A DNA stretch of 64,000 nt from Branchiostoma belcheri. Its lineage: Eukaryota > Chordata > Leptocardii > Amphioxiformes > Branchiostomatidae. Below the pieces are notes generated by a model, which was not told the DNA's origin, ran no database searches, and worked only from the letters and a program-made list of their open reading frames with translations. Where the stretch lies: the NCBI RefSeq assembly GCF_001625305.1, contig NW_017803379.1, forward strand, positions 1,374,087 through 1,438,086, given 5' to 3'. A program made the translations under genes and the position numbers. Below are positions 55,543-64,000 of this stretch, in pieces. Numbering within the stretch: position 1 is the first letter of the stretch; each line of letters opens with the position of its first letter.

Positions 55543-57100
55543 CTGTGGTGATTGGAAGTGGCATTGTATATGATGTACATGTAAATTGGTATGTGTTAGT
55601 TCGTCACATCGGAATAAGATGCTGAATTTCAATGCGCAAATGGCATAGTAATGTCGCCGATATCATTCATTTACATGATGCATACATACAATAAAATAAT
55701 CTGCATCAATTTTGACATTGATATTGTTCTGAATAGAAACGGCAAGTTTTCTTGGATTGTCCGTTCACCTGCTGTATTATTGTAGCTTCCTTTCCTGTTA
55801 ATTTTACGCTCTGAATATCTAGTACGGCATCTCGAGCACGTAGCCCATTTCACATAACTGGCAGCTTGCCAAATAAAGCCTACCGCAAACGGTGTGTGAA
55901 AATGCTTACTCTTTGTTTTCTGCTTTGAATGATTGTGAATTTGCTGTCTCCTGTCACTCTATTTTTTTAAAATATTTTCTTTTGTCGTCATCCTTTTCAA
56001 ATTTTGAAATCAATAGCATGACCCCCTGCCGACTTAAACACGATTCCATTTCCGCATGCGTTGCTAATATAACAACTACCAGGATACAATTGTTCCTTTC
56101 AGACGGTGGAAGAAAGCTACCATGGCAGGTAACGTCAGACACCATATAACACTGTCAGAGTTAAACTAAGTTGATTAAACAACAACAACAGTTACCCGAT
56201 TGGTATCAGCGACTGTTGTCGGTGTTGTTGGTTGTCCATTACTGGGGCCGGGTACCAGAACCGGCTGCAACAGTGAAAAAGGAAGAGAAATGTTGGACAT
56301 ACGGATACAAACTTTAGTTCAACCGACCGTACTGGTTATATGCTTTAAGTTTTGCACCCATTATACACGTACCATAATGTTTTGTATATCTTTGTTTTTC
56401 CTCCACAAGGCAAATATCATAGTACCAAACAAATGGTAACAACTTTCAAGTCTAGCCGAATATTTAAAAATAGATTCAGATATTGAAAAGAAGTACAATG
56501 AAAAGTTTGTCCACGATAAAACAAATTTACAGAACTGATAATATAGCACGCACGTTGAAACTTTATGATACCGTTCATAGTCTGAAAAAACATCTCGTCC
56601 CATGACTAACTGTTAAATTAGTCAATCAATTAAGCTGTCAATATTATTGATCGACACTTGTCAAATACCGAAAAACAGAAGTAAAGGCCACATACTCCTC
56701 AAACACTGCGTGAGATGAGAATAGATTTGTAAGATTTACTGTAAGGTGTTTTACATCTGCATCAACAAACTTTCTATAGTTGGGCAGGTGATCCCATTAA
56801 AAAACCCACGGCGCCCTTGTCTTTGAAATCCACGATATATAAAATGTCATGCATAGATCCATGCCCATGCATGGCTCTCATGTATCCCGTACCTGGTAAT
56901 ACGGTGAGGTGCACGGTACTGGGTACTGACCCGGCCCCAGGACAGTCTGGCTCTGAAGCTGGCCGGAAGTCGACGCCCCACACCCCATCCTGTCGAATGT
57001 TCACCCTGACACTGAAGTAGAGAATGATACTGTAGGAGTTCCTTATTGAGTAGTTAAACCATTTCAACTGATAAGGTTATCAAAAACAACAATCTCTACA

Positions 57101-58411
57101 GGCTCGTTCTCATTGAAATGTACAAAATGGTGATTTTTTGGTCGAAAAATTGATGATCTGTTTTTTCAGGCACACCTACCTTATGTTTTAGGAAAACATC
57201 TCAATTAATGATTACCAAAAAAGGACAGCTTAATTGTCATGGGAAGTTACCGAAAATTTATGCACTTAGATAAGACATATGTAAACAATGCATTTTTAGT
57301 GGGGCAAAAACACTGGAACATCAGCATGAATTTGGTGTACAATAAAGCTTGTTTTCATGACATCACCTCAAAAGCCATTAGGCGTCAGTATCTATGAGAG
57401 TACTTCTGTCAGCCCATTATTTACTGGTAAATATACACGTATCGAACACATAAAGATAGCTAAGTGTAGTGTATAGAAGTAGCAAAAAATATCTTTGGAA
57501 GTAAAGAAGAGTAGAACATTTGAGTTTGTTGACGCCACAGAGGGTTATTTTTCTTCGGATCCATATTTTTCTACTTTGTTTCCAACTATTATGTTTATGG
57601 TGCATAGGGAAGGGAAATTCAATCTCTTGTTACGTCTTTTTCGCTACAGGTGTAACTTCCGTTACCGGTAACGGATGTTACAAAACGGACGTTTTTGTTT
57701 ATTTCTCCAAGAAGATCTGCAGTTTTTATCTCCATCCTTTGAGAACAAGGAGGCATAAGTACGGACATTTCAAAACTGGGCGACTTTTTATATACCAGGT
57801 GAAGAAACTAAAATTGAAAGTAAAAACAACGGTAACGGATGTTACATTCATTACTGTAAAACAATTTGTTCAGCGAAGGTGGCTACAAATGACAGCACAC
57901 ACTCTTTTCTTCTTCTCTTAAAAACCTAGAAAACTTGCTAAAAGTCATCAAAATGGCAATTTCTTGTCTTATATGTGACTCTATCTAAACTGCACGACCG
58001 TCTTACTTGAGCGGTAACGGATGTTACAGAACTTGGCGACAGGTATGAACCACCTCGCACGGCGTACAAAAATAGTGACAGGAGCGATCTGACTTGATCA
58101 GTCAGAAGGCCTGGCCACCCGACTTCACCAGACAGAAAACTACTGCCGTAATCAAATTGCTACGTTTTAGGTTGCTTTTTAAAGTTTCTATTTCTTCTCA
58201 GGCGACAGCCGCTTTTTAGGGGGAGAAATCCAACCCGCGACCATAATTTCTCTCAAGTCATCAATCAAATCTAGTTTTGTGGTACATTTTTCGTGAAACA
58301 TAGTAAGTGAAGTGGGAAAGTCAAGAAAGCAACGATGAGGTCCGTCATTTGGCTCATATCTAGTCGTAAAGAGTGGCGACAGCATTTTGTACATTTGAAT
58401 GAGAACGAGTG
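57101..58411. mobile_element. 1311-bp TIR element present in only one copy of the duplicated region
   Basis: Copy 1 reads CTCTACAGTGAGG at the empty site (about 51359-51371). Copy 2 carries an insertion between CTCTACA and TACAGTGAGG, giving a TACA duplication. Terminal inverted repeats of 27 bases with one mismatch stand at 57103-57129 and 58383-58409 (CTCGTTCTCATT then AAATGTACAAAATG). Internally GGTAACGGATGTTACA occurs at 57667, 57831 and 58013, and the first copy forms a 32-base near-palindrome with 57651-57666. An open frame of 133 codons (57520-57921) has no transposase features. Confidence 0.85.
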
Positions 58412-60681
58412 TACAGTGAGGTATTGAAAAAAAATTATATGATGTACAAAGCCGCTACTTTCCACCCACGTAGCATGGTTAAACATACTAGAAGTGAGAC
58501 ACAAATTTGTTTATTCAAAAGCGTGATACTTATGATTCTATTCACGTAAGGCAAAGGTTTCAAACCTGATCAAATCTAGATGTTATGCCTACACCTCATG
58601 TGTAATGACGTTATCAAAGATTTATGAACACCATGTCATTATTTTATAGATTCCATGTGCTAAAGACTTAACCAGGTGGTTGTTGTTTATATGGGGTGAA
58701 AGATCGCGTTAGCGGGTCGTGGGAGAGTCAATACATTATTGCGATCATATTTGCCTCCTGTACACTTACAAGAGTTTGTTCCCAAAGTCCGATTCACAGG
58801 TAGTTTGAGTATAAAGCTAATTAGCTTGTAGTTATTTACAATAACAATATCTCTTCCCTACAATGATCCTATAATGATCATCTAGTCACCACGTATCCAT
58901 GGACGTGGCAGCCGTCTCGCACCGTTAATAATGACAGTAGTAACCGACAATGGTTAGTTTTTTCTCTAAACAGCGCACATAGCGAAACTAACCCCATAGA
59001 GATTTAGACAACATTCTACTTTTCACCCACTGGTTTCATTTAACGTCAGACCTTACGTCAGAATTGATATCGAATAGTTAAAATCTGTTGTACGAATGTT
59101 CCTAGTACTACACAGTAGTACACAGAGAGGAAGAGACAGAGAATCAGAGAGAGAGACAAACACACCTACCCACGCACACATGCACCCTCCCTCCCTCGGA
59201 TACCTGATCGGTATAACTAGGACAACCATATAATAGTCATGCCGATTCTATGCCATCTACATTACGTTCTATCAATTAACAAATGCACAACAAAGAAACA
59301 CCCCCCCCCGCCCCAAAAATGGTGGAAGTGTATCTTTAATACCATCTATCAATCCACAACAAGAAGGTGCAAGTGAATCGTGAATCCTCAATGAATCCTC
59401 AAAGTCAGCATTAACGTCGTACTAGCTAGGCTAAAATACCTAAATCTACAATCCAGCAAATTGCCAAATGCAGTTCCACATGTATGTTTTGAATGATTGA
59501 CACTGAATACTGAAGCGTGATATTTTAGACCGATCCAGTAAGGAGGTAACTTTTCTAGCCTTTCCAAACTATATGGCATGTTCCATCTTGTACATTTGAC
59601 ATTCAGTGAAAAAGAGGGGTGAACATGTGGAACGTAACGTTCCACATGCGGTGTGCCCACCGTGCTTTGTTTCCTTATGAACGAGGAAACGTATGGGATC
59701 CTTCCACTAGTTACCCTAAGTTGTTTGCACTAAAGGGGGTGTTGGAAGGTGCACCGTACACACCACATGTTTGCCAAGACTAAACTGTTAACCTGTAGTG
59801 CCAGTAGAGAGCAAATTGTACTCGCTTAGACAGATTTAACCCATTCTACATCAGAGTTACTAAATACAACAAAAACACAATTAATGTCTGTTTCTTTTGT
59901 CAACATCTGATGCATAACAATTTACGAAATACCCTAAAATGGCTCATATATCTCGTAAAAAACAAACAGTGTCCTACCTTAGCCCCCCAAGCAACACTGA
60001 AGTTGTTGCCACCACTTCTTCAGGAGTTTTAAGAAATCCGTCTGGACACCGGTGCGCTGGTAAACACAACCAGACCCATGAGCAGTCAGCCGCACCACGT
60101 AACACAGTGATTCAACTATGCCGAGGTCCAAGGCAACTGGCCCTTGTTTTAAGAGTGTATCCGACTAGCTCCAGGCGACGACATACGAAACCCTTTGACC
60201 AAAAAGCTTTCTATTGTGACGGTAAACAACGCGGACAAAAGGTTACTTGTAACTTAGACGAGCTAAAGTTCAATGGTACAAGGTGCAGTTATGTACAAGC
60301 TGGAGCGTGGGTTGGTTCACTCACTAGGGCGGGATATTACTTAAACAACGCCATTCTGCACACCAACAAGCGTCAAGTCTATGGATATTCCATCTTAAAA
60401 AGTTGACACTAAGACAGTAGTGGTGGGGTCGTAATGTCAATGATCATAATGCCTTCCGTACATGTGTGTGTCCGCACAACTTAGCAACGCAGACATGTGT
60501 TTACACGGAGTCTGTATGGGGCATTGTGACATACCCTAAAGGACATATTGACTCACTTTTAGCCTGATGGTGATGTAAAGACGTCCTTCTTGAGCGCCAC
60601 TCGACCAACTGAGCATTAAGCCATTATCATCCGCCACCCTAGAGGACTAGGTTATCAAGTTCTATTGGCCGTTGCCCATTA

Positions 60682-63064
60682 GTGGTCAAGATCAAATACG
60701 GTCAACTACTGCTTTCCGCGTCGGATTAAGTCTGAAGTGATGGTCAGTTGCTACTGTGAGAAATTGGTGATGTACAGGAATAAGCAAATATCGTTAAGAC
60801 ATAATTACACATGAGAACACCGTGTGTTGTTGTCGTAGTTGGGGGGTTTAGCGTTATTTTTTTCACATTTTAGGACCCCTAACGAACTATCGACGATGTT
60901 GACTTGTCCAAGTTGTACAAAAGAATTCTGATCAACACTAACAGAAAGTGGATTCTACAGAATTTCGGTCCATATTGCAGTCTCTTTATGCCAAATGTGT
61001 ATTAAAAGAAGCTCATAAGACGGCACGTCAGTTTAGAAATTCAGAGAAAAGTACACGTGTTTCCTTGCTGGAGATACATGGCATGTATTTTGTAGAGTTT
61101 CATAGTTTCGAAGATATAGAGCCTCGCGCCATTCCCCTGTACTATACCGAGACCTGTGGCAACATGAATCCATTTATCATCACAATACTTTCCGCTGGAA
61201 ACGTATTCTATTTGAACTGAGAACAGGCAGTATTTGCCTAAAGTTAATATATGCTTTAGATGCACACAATAGGCCTGACATGTATACGTGATCGTTGCAA
61301 TATAATCCCTCTCCGTGAAACACGAGAATTCGGTGTTACCATAGAGCTAGGAGTCAAGCCGAGGGGGCTATATAAACCTCAATGTTTACTCCATACTGAA
61401 GGGATGGCATATAGTCAGAATAGGACCCACTCAGACACAGCGCTTCGTACCGCCCGAAGCTATGTCTGTAGGAACACAGAATCACGCACCAAAACCACCT
61501 GACGACAAGTGCAGACGACAAACGGATGTGGTCTTCCATATTGTGTTTCCCCGGTCCCTGCGCTGAGCCCTTGTTCTTCAGAAAAGGTGAGTAAAATTCA
61601 ATTATGATTGACAATAGGTGCTCACCTGATTAGCGTCTTCCATACACCTTGACGGTAAGAAATTATTAGTTGGAACAGTCAGACCATAAGAAAGCCAGGT
61701 AAGTTGACGGAATGTTTATTTAAAGCTCAGGTGTACTTCAGTTAATCTTGGCTATAACCATCCAGTTCAAAGTTCAGAAGACCTAGTTAGTCGGTGTTAT
61801 TTCTTTCATATAGTTTAGACATATCTATACGTATAGCAGTTTAATCGAAGAGTCCTGTGCTACATTTGAAAAGACTGTTTTGAAACCGTGTCAACCATAA
61901 CATGTTGTTTTTAAGTGTTGTGGCCTGTAAAATGATACAAGATGACCCCGAAACTTTGTTACGATAAACGATTTGTGTCACATATAAAAGGCAAGATGAG
62001 TGTGTTTGTTGTGGGGACATGTTTTTAAAAATAATTTGATGCTGATGTAAACACGTAACTACGAAGTCTGTAGCTCCTACGAGGCCAGTATAAACTTCTA
62101 TATTTCTCGACTACCTTAACAGTGTTACAGTAGTATATATCCTATGTGACGTATGGTAAGGTATGTGATCTCCTGCAATGTTTTAATGCGCACATCATGA
62201 CAGCTTCCCTTGTTTACACAACAATGTTTCTTTAGAATCTGTCCTTGATGAGGGGTAGTCTAGTTTAGACAGGTAGCTTTAGTCCTCTGATTGTGACAAA
62301 TGCAGTTGTGTTTTTGTGATTCCATAGTGCAGGGGAGCCGGTACGTTTAACAATGGGGTTGCGTTGAATGAGAGTAGAAAACAGTGTATCGTTTCCTTAC
62401 TAATCTTTCATGTTAATGCAGTGACCGACACCTAATACCCGATTAAAAAGATAGCCTCGTATCTTTTTACCTAGAATATTCAGAACGTACGGATCATGAG
62501 TCTGTGTTGTCGCCTATCTCACCAATCTAAGAGCAAGCTTTCTGCATTTCGAGGTTTCTTAACACAACTACAGTGCGACGACAACAGCTGCTTTACACTC
62601 AGCCTCGGTTAGAATTTGATTTTTGTCGCACAGTTTACAGTGTTTGCCAGTCACACCTTTTCCTCTCTGATGCGACCTCTTGTCACGTCTGTTTATTTTG
62701 GACGACCTTCAGGTAGAGTACAGTGACCCTGCGCTTTGACTACGACACGTTGCGTTGGTCACTTTATCTACCTGGCAACACGTGCACAAAATATAATATT
62801 ATGAACATGTGAATCCCCTCTACTGCGCTGTAAAATGGGGATTTGGTCGTAGCAGGTGATTTGATCGCAAAGCAGAACTACTCCATTAGTTTCGGTCCAG
62901 TTTTACGACAACAATACAGGGTACATATGGTCTCCTAACGTGGTATTTCATACTCCAATGCCTATGATACAGTTGCCAAGCTCTGATTACGTTCCATTTG
63001 CGTTACAGAGATGTTTTGAGGAAGTCTCTTCCTCAGTTCTCCTTGTGGACGTGTTGTTCACGAT
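60682..63064. other. Intergenic region between divergent genes
   Basis: Unique sequence upstream of the myristoylated-protein gene. No supported exon was found. An open frame at 60948-61220 has no recognisable features. Confidence 0.45.
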
Positions 63065-64000
63065 ATGGGCTGTGGGTCTTCGCACGACATGGCGAAGTCA
63101 GACGCAGCAAAGGTGAGTAGTAGCACTGTACGTATGTAGCCTGGTGATCAGACCTATTTTAGCTCCCGAGTCTTGCAGAGAGAAAAAAAACTCACCGAGA
63201 GCTAAAATAGGCCAGGCTAGTAGCATTTTACTTACCTTCGACAAGAGTGCTGTATTTTCGGTGATCATGAGGTGTGTGGATTTGTTTGTGGTTTTGTGGT
63301 TTGACGGTATAACTCAATAAGGTAAGGATGGTACGTCATCGAAAGGTGGTTAGGTCTCAGCGGAAATTCTGTTTCTCGCAAGGCATTGAGTTTAATCTGA
63401 ATTAAGGATATATTTTTTGCTGTCTTTTCGATGGACGAGTCTTCGACAGGCAGTTGTATATATGGATTTGCAGACAATAATCAGTAATTTCTGAGTAAAA
63501 TATGTTCGCAGAGACCACTCGGGACTGGTGCTGAGCACGGAGCAGGAAATGGAACGATTCTCGCGCTCGAAGCAGCTCGCAAGGTGGGTGGAGAAAATTT
63601 CTCGCTAAAGTGAAGGGAGTGTTCGAACTGTTTCTTTTCCATCTGTGCTGTTTCCCCAACTGCTATACACTTAAATTCTATCGGGGGTCCCTTTTATTCA
63701 TAGATCTTGACTGTTTCGCTGATTGTATTCATTTATGAGAGCCTGTTCATGAGTCATTCCTATGACCAGTCTGATGCCGTTTAAAGCTCAGAGAGGCACG
63801 GTGGCTAAACACTATATGTGCTAAATGAAGAACCTGAAGTATTTATCACCTCATTAGCAAACTCTTTTATCCTCCATCTGTTACTGGTTCCTGACATAAC
63901 AAACCAACGATGTAAATGAATTTGATAGGTCTTCCAGAAAGACTGGATGCCTGCAGTGTCGTCGACTAACCGCCAGGGGTGGAAGAAGACCTGCGCGATG
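63065..64000 (+). CDS. N-terminal exons of an N-myristoylatable protein (partial, runs off the window)
   Basis: Exon 1 (63065-63112) encodes MGCGSSHDMAKSDAAK, with Gly2, Cys3 and Ser5-Ser6 as in N-myristoylated, often palmitoylated, membrane-anchored proteins. Exon 2 (63512-63583) encodes RPLGTGAEHGAGNGT and ILALEAARK. Exon 3 starts at 63929 (VFQKDWMPAV ...) or, through a second in-frame acceptor, at 63938, and is open to the window edge. All three join in phase 0 at GT-AG sites. The family is not recognisable from 60 or so residues. It would attach to the cytosolic face of a membrane if the lipid signal is used. It is transcribed away from the KY-type gene. Confidence 0.6.
63137..63219. mobile_element. 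Small foldback element in intron 1 of the last gene
   Basis: TAGCCTGG and CCTATTTTAGCTC on the left pair with GAGCTAAAATAGG and CCAGGCTA on the right (63199-63219), with an A-rich centre. The termini are like the foldbacks at 20694 and 22802. Confidence 0.65.

Larger units (their letters stand above)
53624..60681. repeat. Second copy of the KY-gene 5' region (copy 1 is 48025-53603)
   Basis: Starting at ACTGCTCTTCC just after the gap, the sequence repeats 48025-53603 in the same order, with scattered substitutions and indels plus one 1.3 kb insertion (57101-58411). Both copies end in the same TTGCCCATTA; the first then runs into the gap and the second into unique sequence. This geometry fits two alleles laid end to end. 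A real tandem duplication cannot be excluded. Confidence 0.85.

Noticed and set aside
57520..57921. 133-codon open frame inside the 1.3-kb transposon
   Set aside because: No transposase motifs or other domain; includes two of the GGTAACGGATGTTACA repeats, so it is more likely chance.
59939..60406. 155-codon plus-strand open frame in the second copy of the duplicated region
   Set aside because: In the first copy the same stretch is broken by indels that are not multiples of three, and it has no recognisable features.
60948..61220. 90-codon plus-strand open frame
   Set aside because: No splice partners, no codon bias or domain evidence.

Overview
The window looks like nuclear DNA of an invertebrate chordate, most likely an amphioxus (Branchiostoma). 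The reasons are spliced genes with GT-AG introns, very human-like housekeeping proteins, a head-to-head RECQL5/SAP30BP pair that is also adjacent in vertebrates, a local burst of intronless kelch genes, many small inverted-repeat elements, and heavy allelic-type variation with N gaps that look like unmerged haplotypes. The species is inferred, not proven.

Layout. 1-7.7 kb: first coding exon of a RECQL5 helicase (minus), a possible type II membrane protein exon (minus), then the complete 12-exon SAP30BP gene (plus) with a 0.7 kb inverted-repeat transposon in intron 1. 9.5-15.0 kb: a 1786-codon intronless minus-strand gene for an unrecognised charged, probably nuclear protein. 17.3-21.3 kb: complete 10-exon alkaline phosphatase (plus). 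21.6-36.5 kb: three tandem copies of a unit of about 4-5 kb, each with a noncoding 5' exon, one intron and a single-exon BTB-BACK-Kelch gene. The third is intact; the first has two frameshifts and the second one. The array is interrupted by mobile elements and by two assembly duplications. 37.2-41.6 kb: a six-exon Methyltransf_16-type lysine methyltransferase (plus) with a duplicated, apparently mutually exclusive third exon. 42.3-49.9 kb or further (minus): the most unusual gene, which joins a KY (kyphoscoliosis peptidase)-type transglutaminase-like region with degenerate catalytic residues, nine to ten tandem beta-type domains, a helical region, and a C-terminal segment that reads as the microtubule-binding stalk head of dynein heavy chain. 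53.6-60.7 kb: a second, diverged copy of the 5' part of that gene (48.0-53.6 kb), joined through a 20-N gap, carrying a 1.3 kb transposon that the first copy lacks. 63.1-64.0 kb: the first three exons of a plus-strand gene for an N-myristoylatable protein, running off the window.

The genes do not form a pathway. RECQL5 and SAP30BP look like an old linkage. The kelch array and the KY/dynein-stalk gene are the lineage-specific parts. The KY/dynein-stalk fusion is the best candidate for an undescribed system: it would place a catalytically dead KY scaffold on microtubules.
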